Origin: Agrypnia vestita
Lineage: Eukaryota; Arthropoda; Insecta; Trichoptera; Phryganeidae
DNA: 64,000 bases
Direction of reading: 5' to 3'
Assembly: GCA_016648135.1 (NCBI GenBank)
Contig: JADDOH010001529.1
Coordinates: 78,611 to 142,610, forward strand
Shown here: piece after piece, positions 24,742 through 36,632 of the stretch
Layout: every line of letters starts with the position of its first letter
Position numbering within the stretch: the first letter of the stretch is position 1
Notes under the pieces: model-generated
The model's input: the letters and a program-made list of their open reading frames with translations, nothing else
Databases searched by the model: none
Told to the model about the DNA's origin: nothing
Position numbers and translations under genes: made by a program

Positions 24742-26027
24742 TTAGGTCCTTACATATGAAATTGGCGTTTTGCCGTACTGGCAAATTTGATCTCAAATAT
24801 CTTCTCTTTGGTTAGGAATTCCAAATCCAAATTTATACAGCTATTTACTCATGTATTTATGTTTTGAAAATTATAATTCATTTGTTTTTTCCTCAATTGT
24901 TTTTTTCTTTGCGTCACTCAGTTTACAAATGAAAAAACTTGAAATATCGCGTTATTTACGAGTACGAGTTCCACCGTGGCACCAGTGCTGCAGAAACGGC
25001 TCGAAGGATGAATGATGTGTATGGCGATGGTGCCGCAAAAGAAAACACAGTGTGTTTTTGGTTCCAACGTTTTCGTTCTGGAAATTTCGACCTGCAGAAC
25101 AAGCCCCGTGGACGGCCGGAGACCAAAGTTGATAATGAAGAATTGAAGGCTATTGTGGAAGCGGATCCATCGCAAACCACATCCGAGTTAGCTGCAGGCT
25201 GCGGTGTTAGTGATAAAACTGTTTTAATCCACTTGAAGCAAATTGGTAAGGTGAAAAAGCTTGAAAGGTGGGTACCTCACGAATTGAGTGAAGCAAATCA
25301 ACAAACGCGCGTTGACTGCTGCGTTGCATTACTCAACCGGCACAATAATGAAGGGATTTTAAATCGAATCATTACCTGTGATGAAAAGTGGATCCTGTAC
25401 GATAATCGGAAGCGCTCATCGCAATGGCTGAACCCTGCCGAACCAGCCAAACCATGCCCCAAGCGAAAATTGACTCCAAAAAAGTTACTTGTGAGCGTTT
25501 GGTGGACTAGTGCTGGTGTCGTTCACTACAGCTTTCTTAAATCTGGCCAGACGATTACGGCAGATGTCTATTGTCAGCAACTGCAAACCATGATGGAAAA
25601 GCTAGCTGCTAAACAACCGAGGCTGGTTAATCGCTCTAGGCCACTGCTGCTTCATGATAACGCTAGACCACACACTGCACAACAGACGGCTACCAAATTA
25701 GAGGAGCTTCAATTGGAATGTCTAAGACATCCACCGTACTCTCCGGACCTTGCCCCAACAGATTACCATTTTTTTCGAAATTTGGATAACTTCTTGCAAA
25801 GGAAAAAATTCAACTCCGATGGGGCAGTCCAAACCGCCTTCAAAGATTTTATTGATTCCCGTCCGAATGGTTTTTTTAGTAAAGTGATCGATGAACTACC
25901 TATAAGATGGCAAAAGTGCATAGATAGCAATGGTACATACTTTGATTAAAGAAATATATAATAATAAAAAAAAATCGGCTTTATGATCCTCCCATACTAA
26001 ACGCCAATTTCATATGTAAGGACCTAA
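24742..26027 (+). mobile_element. Mariner (Tc1/mariner DD34D) transposon, nearly intact
   Basis: A 1286-bp DNA transposon. It has perfect 29-bp terminal inverted repeats, at 24742-24770 (starting TTAGGTCCTTACATATG) and 25999-26027. It is flanked by the TA target duplication (24740-24741 and 26028-26029), the hallmark of Tc1/mariner insertion. It encodes one transposase on the plus strand. The identity of the two ends and the long open frame indicate a recent insertion. It sits in the intron upstream of the neuroligin exon at 23961, in the opposite orientation to that gene. Confidence 0.97.
25008..25949 (+). CDS. Mariner transposase (5' end frameshifted)
   Basis: The open frame runs without stops from about 24939 to the TAA at 25947-25949, some 336 residues, close to full mariner length. 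The N-terminal part is a helix-turn-helix DNA-binding region (GRPETKVDNEELKAI, then a second HTH). The linker motif WVPHELSE is present at about residues 108-115. The catalytic triad is the Asp of TCDEKW, the Asp of HDNARPH, and 34 residues later the Asp of APTDYHFF, so this is a DD34D mariner. No in-frame ATG exists before 25008. An ATG at 24929 followed by KKLEISR lies in another frame and stops after 28 codons. A small indel near 24945-24955 therefore separates the natural start from the rest. I annotate from the first in-frame ATG; a protein from there would lack about 23 or more N-terminal residues of the DNA-binding domain. Confidence 0.93.
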   Translation: MNDVYGDGAAKENTVCFWFQRFRSGNFDLQNKPRGRPETKVDNEELKAIVEADPSQTTSELAAGCGVSDKTVLIHLKQIGKVKKLERWVPHELSEANQQTRVDCCVALLNRHNNEGILNRIITCDEKWILYDNRKRSSQWLNPAEPAKPCPKRKLTPKKLLVSVWWTSAGVVHYSFLKSGQTITADVYCQQLQTMMEKLAAKQPRLVNRSRPLLLHDNARPHTAQQTATKLEELQLECLRHPPYSPDLAPTDYHFFRNLDNFLQRKKFNSDGAVQTAFKDFIDSRPNGFFSKVIDELPIRWQKCIDSNGTYFD

Positions 26028-26699
26028 TATTTTCTTTACTTAGTTTTTTTACCAGCTTCGAGGAAACTTCACTGGTCATGATAAATGAATATTTTTTCGA
26101 CATTATATAATTTTTTTATTACATCGTACTGTATGTTTCCCAAAATAAAATTAAAAAAATTTAAATAAAATAAAGTTATTTCATAAAATTATCTGTGAAT
26201 GAATATTTCTTCATAGCTCCTTCATTTTAATGAGATTTTTTTGAAAGAAAAACTTAAGTCGCGGAGCAAAATTTATCATTTTAATGAAAAATATTAAAAT
26301 TAATTTCAGTAATATGAATATATTTACAAAATAACTATAATACATGTAGTAATTATAACTTCATAATTGTTAAAAAAATAGTGAAAATAATTTTTTTTTA
26401 ATAATCTGTCACCAGGTGGCACGCGTACGGCGGAAATTTTTACTACGCTTTATTCATCTTTCAATCATATATAGTTAGGTTTGTTCTATGGTAGACCAAT
26501 TTCCTCTTTTGTACACAAATTTTAAAATTTTAATGGTAAAAATGAAAAAATATATATATTTAAATTTTTTACATTTTTACGAAAAACCAACCATGGCTGC
26601 AAGAACTACTTCCATTATTATTAACTATTTTTATTTTATTATTTTTTATATTTGTTTGCGTTACTTGGATAAAGAAGGCTGTTCCGCGGCAGGCAATTT

Positions 26700-27855
26700 C
26701 TAACTAACCAACTAACTAACTAACTTACCATCACGCCGTTTCCCCGTGGGGGTAGGCAGAGAGGATAGAGTACCACACTATTCTGTCCTGACATACAACT
26801 CTCGCCTCATCCACATTCATACATCTTCGCATGCAAGCTCGCCGGTTGTTGAGGCTTCTAACGGGACCATCTTCCAGTATCTGGTTAATCCTGTCATGCC
26901 ACGCCTTCCGCGGTCGCCCTCTCTTTCTGGCGCCATCAACATTTGCACGATATATCTTTCTTACCATTCTTTCCTCATTCATTCGCTCAACATGCCCAAA
27001 CTATCTGGGCGACCCTTTTTTAATTCTATTAATTATGCAAAGATCAGCTTTACATTCATTCCTAATATCTGCATTCTATACTCTATCATAAATTGATACA
27101 TCTCCACTGCATTCAATCTACTTTCGTTCCTCTTCTGCCAGCTCCAGGCTTCGCTTTCATACATGTTGGTACCAGAATTCCATTATGTACCGCTAGTTTT
27201 GCCTCGGTAGACATATTTCTATTTGAAACAATTGTGCTCAAAGCACGTTCACCCTATTCACTCTCCTTTCGATATCTTTCTCAACATTCCCTCTTCTATC
27301 GAACATACTTCCCAAGTACACAAACTCATCTACCTGTTCCAAACATTCATTACCTACTAGAATTTCACACGTTGTCTTACTTTCCTTTTTCCCGAATACC
27401 ATCACTTTCGACTTATTAACGTTCATAATAAGATCATTTTCCTTACATACATCATACATCCTGCTTACTAGACTGTGTAAGTTCTGTTCACTATTTGCCA
27501 TTAATACTACATCGTCTGCGTACAGTAAACAGCATACAATCAAATCACTTATTTTCGCTCCTACATTCATACATTCCAGTTCTTTCACACAATTATCCAT
27601 ATACAAGTTGAACAGCCATGGAGACTAAGCAACTCTATTTGACACCTTTTGTAATATCAAACCATATTGTGAATGATCCATTGATCCTTACACATGCAGT
27701 ACTTTCTTCATAAAAGGGATGCAATTGCGTGTATAAGTTTACTATTCACCTTGTAACCAGAGAGTACCTACCATTACCTTCCTCTTATAACTCTATCATA
27801 AGCCTTTTGTAGATCTACAAATGCACAGAAAATTTTTTGGTTTTTCGCTAAAAAC
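26700..27855 (-). mobile_element. Non-LTR retrotransposon (LINE), 5'-truncated, reverse-transcriptase fragment
   Basis: On the minus strand the segment 27850-27785 carries the RT motif FCAFVDLQKAYDRVI. The frame at 27606-27238 carries the RT catalytic box YADDVVLMA, followed by KSKVMVFGKK and a FVYLGSMF motif. The frame at 26982-26731 encodes the C-terminal tail (KRGRPRKAWHDRINQI). These pieces are in different frames, so the copy is dead. The 3' end is a tetranucleotide tail at about 26701-26728 (TTAG-type on the minus strand), typical of LINE insertion. Everything upstream of the RT palm is missing (5' truncation). The clade is not certain. A second copy of the 3' part lies at 30010-30432. 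Confidence 0.88.
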
Positions 27856-28379
27856 TACCTAGCGAAATCAGTCGGTGAAGCCAGTTGCTTTCTTATACAA
27901 AAACAACATAATATTGCCTTTTCCTTTGTATAAAAGTCAACATTGTTTTATGTGAAATACTATGAGGGAGGAAAAGTCAAAATTATGTCAGACAACTTGT
28001 TTATTCATTCGACATCGTCCGTCGGATTTTCTGTTTGATCACTGGAGAAGGCAGGTGTGTCAAACTATTCCTTCACGGAAAATTTTATATAAAAAAATAC
28101 ATTAAAAATTAACATTTCGATTCAATATTACATTATTTTGGATGAAAAACATAAACAATGTTACTACTCTGGTTTAGAGAGTATTTGACTCTTTCGTCGA
28201 CAGGTGAAATATTAAACATGATCATCATTTCGCCAAATCTGCCAATTTTCTTGCATATTTTGGATATATTTTAACATAATTTTTTCATCGCCAATATTAA
28301 ACAATTAATCTTATCGGTGATAATTGTATGTACAAGAATTGTAAAGGTGTACATAAATTTATGGCCCACTGCGTATAAT

Positions 28380-29300
28380 AAATGCGGTAAAGGGAGAGGA
28401 AGGGAATGTTGCCTATGTTACCCGCCGGATCCTAAAGAGTTAGTATGCAAAATTTGGTTCAGATCGGTCAAACGGTATAGATTTGTATAGAAAATGTATC
28501 AGATGGAGGAGGAGGAAGAAAGGGGAAGAGGAAATGTCGCCTTTGTTACCCGCCATATCTTTAAGAACAAGAATACAAAATTTGGTTGAGATCGGTCAAA
28601 CGGTATAGACTTGCAACTAAAATATATCCGGGAGGAGCAGGGGTAAAAAATAGGGGGAAAATATCGCCTATGTTACCCGCCGAGTCCTTAAGAATAAGTT
28701 TCCAATTTGTGAGTCCGATCGGTCAAACGGTACAGATTTCCATTGAAAATATATCAGCGGAGGGGAGGATTAAACGAATAGGGGGGAAATGTCGCATATG
28801 TTACCCGCTGAGTCCTTAAGAATAAGTTTCCAAATTGGAGTCCGATCGGTCAAACGGTACAGATTTGCATCGAAAATATATCAGCGGAGGGGAAGGGTTA
28901 AAAAAATATGGGGGAAATGTCGCATATGTTACTCATCGAGTCCTAAAGAATTAGTTTCGAAATTTTGAGTCCAATCGGTCAAACGATACAGATTTACATT
29001 GAAGCATAACTTTTTGTAAACGTATATTTTGGGAAAAAATAGAAATAAAATATTTATGTGACATTTTAATGATTATGGGGTGGAGAGATGGTGGGGGGGA
29101 AAAGGAAGAGGGGGGAAATGTCGCCTTTATTACCCTCCGGGTCCTAAAGACTAAGCATGCAAAATTTGGTTTAGATCAGTCAAGCCGAATAGATTTGTAT
29201 AGAAAATATATCAGGGAGAAGGAGAGGGGTAAAAGTAGAGAGAGGAAATGTCACCAATGTTACCCGCCAGGTCCTAAAGAATAAGTATGCAAATTATTTT
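28380..29300 (+). repeat. ~127-bp tandem repeat array
   Basis: About six to seven diverged units. Anchors GGTCAAACGGT fall at 28466, 28594, 28721, 28848 and 28977, spacing 127-129 bp. A further unit near 29178 follows an AT-rich insertion. Each unit carries ATGTTACCCGCCG, GTCCTAAAGAAT, AAATTTGG and a purine-rich GGGGAAGGGG stretch. Confidence 0.9.
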
Positions 29301-30009
29301 TCCATTAATTCTATTAAAGTGACTTTGTAATGCGAAAGTAGTCACATTGACGCGTAATAATAATTCCATGTGGTATAAACTATGCAAATATCTTAACGCT
29401 AGAGCGCACCGTTCGAGAGGTTTTGCTTTTTCAAACAAATAAAAATTGAGCTTTATAATTAAGATAACACGTATTTATTTTTAACGAGAAATTCTTATTT
29501 ATAAAATTGAATTCAATAAATTCGCATGAAACAATATGTAATCCACATTTTCGTGTTCGCACGGATGCGCATGGCATGAAGTTCCCCCAACTTCAACCAT
29601 CTTTCACACTTCGTGACTTTAAAGCATACCTGTATAATTCACAACTTCAGTGTTGACAAGTTAGATTGTTTCAAGAAAATATTGTACTAATTTAGATTCA
29701 GTTTTCCTTAACTCATAAATACAAAAAGGTTGCCTTTTAATAATTGTTGATCTAAGCAAAAACTTGTGCGAAGTTCGCGCAGAAACCACTAATAGCTTAA
29801 ATAATAGAAATGTCTCACCAAATAATATTATTATATTTTCTTTGAAGAAGGTATTATATGGTACAGTAAGAAAATTAAAACATCTTATTAACTAAATCCC
29901 ATTATTAAAGTTTTCTTTACTATCTGATATATGTTTGATAAATTCTTAAATTTCTCCTAAATTGTTAATTAGTAATATTGACAAGTTACAAAGTATGAAC
30001 GGTGCTTTG

Positions 30010-30432
30010 AATGCAATAATTTCTAATAGAAATATGTCTACTGAGGCAAAACTGATCTTAGCATAATTAATAGAATTAAAAAAGGATCGCTCAGATGGTC
30101 TGGGTGTGTTGAGCGAATGTATGAAGTAAAGAAAGATATATGTAATGAAGAAAAAAAGTAAGGAAAGATATAAGTAATGAAGAAAAGGAGTAAAGAAAGA
30201 TATATGTAATGAAAAAAAAAGTAAAGAAAGATATATATAATGCAAATGTTGACGGCGCCAAAGAGAGAGAGAGCGACCACGGATGACGTGGCATGACCAG
30301 ATTAACCAGATACTGGAAGATAGTCCCATTAGAAGCCTCAACAACCATCGAGCTTGCATGCGAAGATGTATGAATGTGAATGAAGCAAGGGTTGTCAGAA
30401 CAGAAGAGTGTGGCGCTCTATCCTCACGGAGA
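30010..30432 (+). mobile_element. LINE 3' fragment, same family as 26700-27855, with internal minisatellite
   Basis: The plus strand matches the C-terminal tail of the LINE at 26700-27855: WHDQINQILEDSPIRSLNNH, then RACMRRCMNVNEARVV at about 30285-30395. At 30126-30240 a piece of the same coding region has expanded into about four copies of a 32-bp unit (starting GTAAAGAAAGATATA) that is single-copy in the other element. The fragment ends abruptly at about 30432, where Gypsy-type sequence begins. Confidence 0.8.
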
Positions 30433-30705
30433 AGTTCAGCTTCGATGTCCAACATAGAAAGGGGCGAGACCACGTAGTGCCTGACATGCTGTCGCGTATT
30501 GACTGGGACGCCGATGAAGATCACCAGAAGACACGCCAGTCCGATCAGCATTTCGGAGCCAACTGACGAATGGTACAGCCGCGTCTACGAAGGGTGACCG
30601 ATTACAATACCCGAATTTTACGTTGAAGGATGGAAAGCTGTTTCGATTTACCAAAGCCACCGATCCATTGCATGAGTGCAACGAATTGAAACTTTTAGTG
30701 CCCAA
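30432..30705 (+). mobile_element. Ty3/Gypsy LTR-retrotransposon pol fragment (RNase H end to integrase start), decayed
   Basis: From 30432 the plus strand reads a RNase H C-terminal motif (FDVQHRKGRDHVVPDMLSR) and then a spacer. A second frame reads a segment typical of the region just before the integrase zinc finger. At least one in-frame stop and one frameshift are present, and there are no LTRs, gag or RT. It is an inert relic joined directly to the LINE fragment on its left. Confidence 0.7.
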
Positions 30706-31668
30706 AATAAATAATTAAGTACTGACTAATTTATATTTACTCAGTAAATGCTCATTTTAGCATTTACTGAGTAAATATAAAATACTTATTATAGTATAGA
30801 CTTATTCACAGACACAAAGTATATTCTTTAGCCAAAATTAAAAATAATGAATTCATAGGCTTAAAACCAACGAACACACCTACACACATACATACATACA
30901 TGCACAAACAAACATATACAATATACACATTCATATTTGACATATCACATTTTAGTAACTAATTTTATAGATATTATTGTAGACGATTAATAGACGTATG
31001 GAACATTAAAATCTTTTTCTTTCTTAAATATTAACATGTATTATATGCCTCAATTTAAATAAATAAATAAACATAAAAATTAATTTGCGAGACGGCCGTG
31101 TTTTATCTTTATCTTAATCTAACGTGCCGAATGAAGTTTTACTTGAAAAAATAAATATTTAAAAAATATAATCAGATTAGCGATGTGACCCGCAGGCCCC
31201 CACAAAATGAACGACGCTTACATTGCATCCATGTGTTCAAAGCGTGATGAAACTAAATAAGTCACTGAGGAATTATTTGAAAGCCCTCCTGGCGGAATGC
31301 GACAGGGCTCGGCGTGCAGCGCTCCGAGCGCAGAGAAATATCTGAACAAAGTAAAAGCGCGAGAGTCTCAAACAATATGGAAGCACGTAACGCTTGAGCA
31401 ATATAAAATGCCGCTCTGCGTGAATAGTTCCTAGTCCGACCTGAGGGATGAGGCTTTATGTAGGTACGGCTCGCCGAGGCACCCTATCGACGATCCTCAT
31501 TGCATACGTAATTAGCCAAAGGGGTCTTTGTGGGTTGAGCATTGCATAATATTATCAATTCATCTCATCCTACTCAGGTTTCGATCAACAGTCACCGAAG
31601 CTTAAATTTCAACCCCGCAAAACAAACGCACCACAGTAACACCATCGGATTGAAATCATGTATATTGT

Positions 31669-32156
31669 AATGAACTCTGAATAAAACACAACGCTGTTTA
31701 CTTCACATAATGACAATTTAATTAAATCAAATTTAATTTAATGAATTCGGAGATGGCAGATAAGTGAGATCAAAAGGACTTCGCTTATGATAACGTAGAG
31801 GTGTTACATGTATGCAAAAAAGGAAGAAAATTATACATTTTAAAAAATATAGAAATCAATCTAAATAATGATGATGCACTCAACACCATTATTTAGATTA
31901 ATTAACCAACTAAAACATCCCCCCTCCTATTCATACTAGCCCCGCTCAGCGACCACTTTCACTTTTCGCCTAGGTCTCCCCCTTCTCCGCTCCCGACCAC
32001 CCCACCCCACGTAGTAGATAACATGTCTTCTGGTCTGAAGAGTTAGTATATTACTGAAGATGATGCAGTAAATATCGAAAACGTTTTAATTTAATTAAAG
32101 CGTCATTGTATGAAGTAAACAACGTTGTATTCTATTATTCATTATTGATTACAATG
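31669..32156. mobile_element. Non-autonomous element with ~64-bp inverted ends
   Basis: The left end (about 31671-31735: ATTGTAATGAACTCTGAATA and ACGCTGTTTACTTCACATAA) and the right end (32092-32154: TGAAGTAAACAACGTTGTAT reversed) are inverted repeats at roughly 75-80 percent identity. The interior has no ORF. It includes TTACTGAAGATGATGC, a motif also at 3240. The class is uncertain: a MITE or a Penelope-type terminal structure. Confidence 0.65.
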
Positions 32157-33614
32157 AACTTCCACAAAGTTACTCATGAAAACTTCGAAATATTATGTAT
32201 ATTGTTTACCCCATTATTGAGGCTGTCTATATGAATTAATTTAATGTCGTTACATCTAAGAAATTGATTTTAAATACACGCTTTTTAGTTTCGCTTGTCC
32301 TGTCATCGAGAAATTTTGTAATCAATTTTACCCACTTACTGACCAACAATAACAGTCAAATTTTGCATAAAGTAGATATTCCTGATGACAATAACTCAGC
32401 AATATTTATTGAACTCCACACAGTCAGTTTTATTATAAAATTTGAAAAAAATATTTTAAATTCTATCGCGTTATTTTCTATAAAATGTCGGTGTAATCTG
32501 TCGGTTTATACTATTTTAAAACTGACGCTTTTATTTTGAAGTTAATAGCATCCAAATATTGGTTGTACATTAAATGTATTATTGTATTAGTAAATTATAT
32601 TCCGCAATATAATGTATAATGTATAATCAATCATTAATTTAATGCAAATATAAATAATAATTGTAAATTTAGTATGCACATATTTTAAATTTAGTTAAGT
32701 TAGAATTTAACACAATAAGAACAAGATTTTATATGACGACAGCTTAAAAGTAGAAATTAATATTATTTCTTTTCAATATATAATCACGCTTTTATAAAAA
32801 AAAATTAAAAAGATAATTTTTTACAGCCACTAAGAGTCAGTCATTAAAATATAAATCTTGGGGCGGTTTTTCTCTAACCCAACAATCACTTGAGCAATCT
32901 TACTTATTATGTATAATTCTTTTCTCGCGTGAACAAAAAGAAAGCACCCCACGCTTTGACTTTATTGGCATATGCATATATTGTGAACGCTCTTAGTACT
33001 GTGGCTGCAAAAAACTATTCAATTACGAAAGATAAATATTTTCGTGGATTTTCCAAGTTCAGTTTATAGAAGAAATTTCATTCCAATGACAACAGTTTTA
33101 TGCCAATTTCTCCATATTTTCGCTTTTACAGTTTATTTCTCAATTTGAGGGAAGGAACTTAATGTCATAACTCTCAAATATTATTCATAACTATTGATAT
33201 GGCAGCTACTTTGTGGTGCTAAATGATTATTAATATTTTCACTAAACTAAACTTTTTACTCTGCATTCCATATTTGTTTTATTATGTTTTCACTACTGCT
33301 CATGTGTTATCGTAATATGACGTTTTTCATACGTTTTGACTGTACAGTTAATGTAATCAATTGATATGTCAGCTTCACACGAGATCAGTTATTTGAAATT
33401 CAGTTTTTAATTGCAGCTGATGATGAGAGAAACTGCTCCATTTTCAGCTAATTTCGAAGTACCTACCAAAAAAGTAAACAATATATTTACACCAATTTCT
33501 ATATGTGTTAACTTTTATTATATCAATTAAACACTAATATACAAAAGAAGATGTGTTTGATAATAATGAGAACAGAATACAATTATATATCAAGACGCCG
33601 GTATATTTCATTTA

Positions 33615-34560
33615 AAAAAAGTAACCCATAAAAACCAAGTTTTTATTATACTCCCTTTCTTTGTAAAATATAACAACAATTAAAGACGAATTAAAACATA
33701 TAACATAACACTAAACTAACAGTAATTTAATATATTTCTAAAATGTCAGATGTTTTGAGCTTTGATAAGACACTTCACGCTTTGAAGATTAAATTCTAAA
33801 AACATTTGTCAGTCAATTTAGATTTTCAACATTCGTACCTATTATGTATACCGACGGAGTAATTCAAATTAAGAACACATTCCGCGACGTTATCGGACCG
33901 CCATTGCTAATAATCAAAATTTTCTAATGATTCCAATTTGAAAAAACCAATAAAATTTCTAAAAATCCGAAATTATACTATAACTATTATTTTTTTTAAC
34001 AAAAATTTGATAGATCTTCTTGATCGTCGTCACGAGTCTACATGGCAAGTTTCAGCTCGATTGGATTGCGCGAAAAGGGTTAAAAATCGATCCAAGTTTT
34101 TTCGACGGCAAGCAAGCTGACGCCACGAGTTAAAGAAAGGAAGTAAAAAAGTAACCCATAAAAACCAAGTTTTTATTATACTCCCTTTCTCATTTACTAG
34201 TTGAAACATTTTTTTTTCGCTTAACCTACCGTTGGGCTTCGGTCGGGCGACGCTACGAAAGGGAGTAGTAAAAAATTACCAAAAATCCAAAATTATACTA
34301 TAACCAGGCGCGTTAAAATATTTTAATACAACTTAATAAGATGTATGAAAAAAACATTCAAAATTTGAAAAATCCAAAAATTTATTATTTTTTTTAACGA
34401 AAATTTGATACATTTTCTTGATCGTCGCCAAGAGTCTGCTTGCAAAGTTTCAGCTCGATTGTATTACGGGAAAAGGGTTTAAAATCGATCCAAAGTTTTT
34501 TCGACGGCAAACCGGCAAGCAAGCAGACTCCACGAGTTAATATAAAGGGAGTAAAAAATG
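33615..34560. repeat. Cluster of direct and inverted repeats (ACTCCCTTT ends)
   Basis: An identical 46-bp direct repeat (AAAAAAGTAACCCATAAAAA onward) lies at 33615-33660 and 34145-34190. A second direct repeat with CTTGATCGTCG, AGTTTCAGCTCGATT and TTTTTTCGACGGCAA lies at 34019 and 34418. Short inverted ends TACTCCCTTTC (33650, 34180) and GAAAGGGAGTA or AAAGGGAGTAA (34258, 34545) frame sub-blocks, as in a MITE inserted in or next to itself. Confidence 0.8.
34195..34262. other. Short GC-richer spacer within repeat cluster
   Basis: Contains CTACCGTTGGGCTTCGGTCG, a small hairpin-like stretch, between two repeat ends. No function is evident. Confidence 0.35.
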
Positions 34561-36460
34561 CAGGAAGTCATAAACCGGAAAAGAATATAATTTGTTTAAA
34601 GTAATTCCGCTATACCATATCTGCACTAAATTAAAATTTTAACAGCAGAATTTGTAGTTTAAAATCTTAAAGTTTAAAAGAACTGTTTTTGTTTTTGTAC
34701 GCTTGGTTTAAAACGTCCTTTCCTGGGGTGCGTTCAGTATCGTGTTTCAGGAAATTTTCCTCTTGTTACTTTTATGTTCTGAATAACTTTTATCATACGA
34801 GTAAAGATTTGTCACGGAAGGCACGGCGCGGCGCGTGTTGTATCGATAAATAATAAACCTTAAAATAAAAGAGGCATATATTGCTTTTGGTGTGAAACAT
34901 CCCAGGGCACATTTATTTTATTTTAATAATATGTTTGGAAATATTACAGATATAAGTAAGTGATATATATTTATATTATATAAGAGTGTCAATAGACAAC
35001 ATTTTCCACATAAATAATCATTTTGAAAAATACGTACCTAATAATAATAATAAAAGTAATTAAATAAATAAGACATGAAGTGTAACTTAAATAAAACATA
35101 ATAAAATAAAATAAGTACTAATATTATATATAACTCTTCGGCGGAGCCTGTAACCGCTTAGAGATGCATCCCCAGGTGGCAGATAGGGAAAACCTCGCCA
35201 GATATGGAGGGTAGGAGGGAAATAAAATAACTCTTCCCCTTCGAAACTCACCAACCCTTTATGGAAGCCACATCACACGACACTTTCAAAGGACATCACA
35301 CTCCACCACTAGCTGCACCTTTCTCTCTTCCGTATTGAATTCCTAAATGAAATTTTTCTCTGTACCTCACGTACATGCCACCAACAATTCTTTTACAATA
35401 ATCTCTCATACAACACATTTTCTTAGTATCGAAAAATATAAATTTTATAATGAAAAAATAAGCATTTTGTGTTAGACAGTATGTGTTATTTGTTAAAATA
35501 CACTACTGATCTTTTGCTTACAATGTACGAGTATCCATAATTCAAATATTATTTTATGTGAAAATACTTCTACAGCAAATTTATCTGGCTCCTAACTACC
35601 AGACATCAATTTATCAAAATCAAGACTTAACTAATATTTATTGCATTCCTGGTAACTAATATGTAGCGCATGAATTCACATCTGGCCTCTTTCAACTTTT
35701 TTCGTATGTCTTTGTCTTTTTATGATGTCTATTTCATATCAACATTTAAAATGTTTATTACCGATGATGCGATAATTAAATTGGCATAAATTAGCATTTA
35801 TAATTCCAGTCAGAACTTACCAACAAAAGAATATCTGTTTACAAATTATTTAACATTCAACAGAAAAAAAATCATACACAGACAGTACACAGACAATCCT
35901 GAAGAAGGGAACATTTTTCTCGAAACATGATAAACATTGATAATTTAATAAAATAAAATGGTGAAAACAAAGTGATTTGTGTTTTATTTTTATATCACCA
36001 TCAAAACGTATGAATTTGTTCCGTATGTTTTGAAAAAATATCTATTCAAATTGATTCTGTAAGAATATATATTTTTGCTTTTATTTATCAGGTCATTTTA
36101 CTTTGGATATACCTATCTACGTATAAAATATATAAATTTATTTTTTAAATTTTATTCCAAGCTTTGATGCAAGATGTTCCAAATCTAAATAAAGAAGCAA
36201 AATTAATATAAATCTGATTAAGATCAGACAGTGACATCTGGCATTTATTATTATTATATTGTCTTATACTTCGATCGTGTACCTTGAAACACTTGTAATT
36301 TTGCATATTGATTCACTGCAACCTTATTAAGGAAGTAACGTTTTCCGAATAATCTCAAATATTAATTTCTAAGACAGAGAGAGAGAGAAGGTATTTCTGA
36401 CTATGCTTATTTCAAAATATGCTATTACGAGAAAACAGCCAAAGGTTTTGTTGATTGTTA

Positions 36461-36632
36461 GTAGCTTGTTGGTCTTGTGGTTAAGACACTCGCCTCGTGA
36501 TCCAAAGGTCGCGGGTTTGAACCTCACTCCAGACTAGCAAGTAAATCCTTTTTTCATTGCACAAGCGTTTAGCTTATTTTGAAAATAGTTCAAATATTGA
36601 TGAGATTCCGTGTTCGCATCTCTATTTTTTTT
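36461..36632 (+). repeat. SINE family A, complete copy
   Basis: Same head (TTGGTCTTGTGGTTAAGAC) and B box (GGTTTGAACCTC), body and CATCTCTATTTT end as the copy at 18381-18563, with scattered substitutions and a short deletion in the body. Confidence 0.85.

Noticed and set aside
24918..25180. Minus-strand frames over the mariner
   Set aside because: Antisense shadows of the transposase frame.
26746..27419. Plus-strand frames of 86-116 codons
   Set aside because: Antisense of the LINE RT fragment, which has the YADD box on the minus strand.
28586..28819. 77-codon frame
   Set aside because: Runs through the 127-bp tandem array and is explained by it.
29946..30551. Minus-strand 201-codon frame
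   Set aside because: Antisense of the LINE/Gypsy chimera and its 32-bp tandem; low-complexity Phe/Ser/Leu-rich translation.
30436..30705. Minus-strand 89-codon frame
   Set aside because: Antisense of the Gypsy pol fragment.
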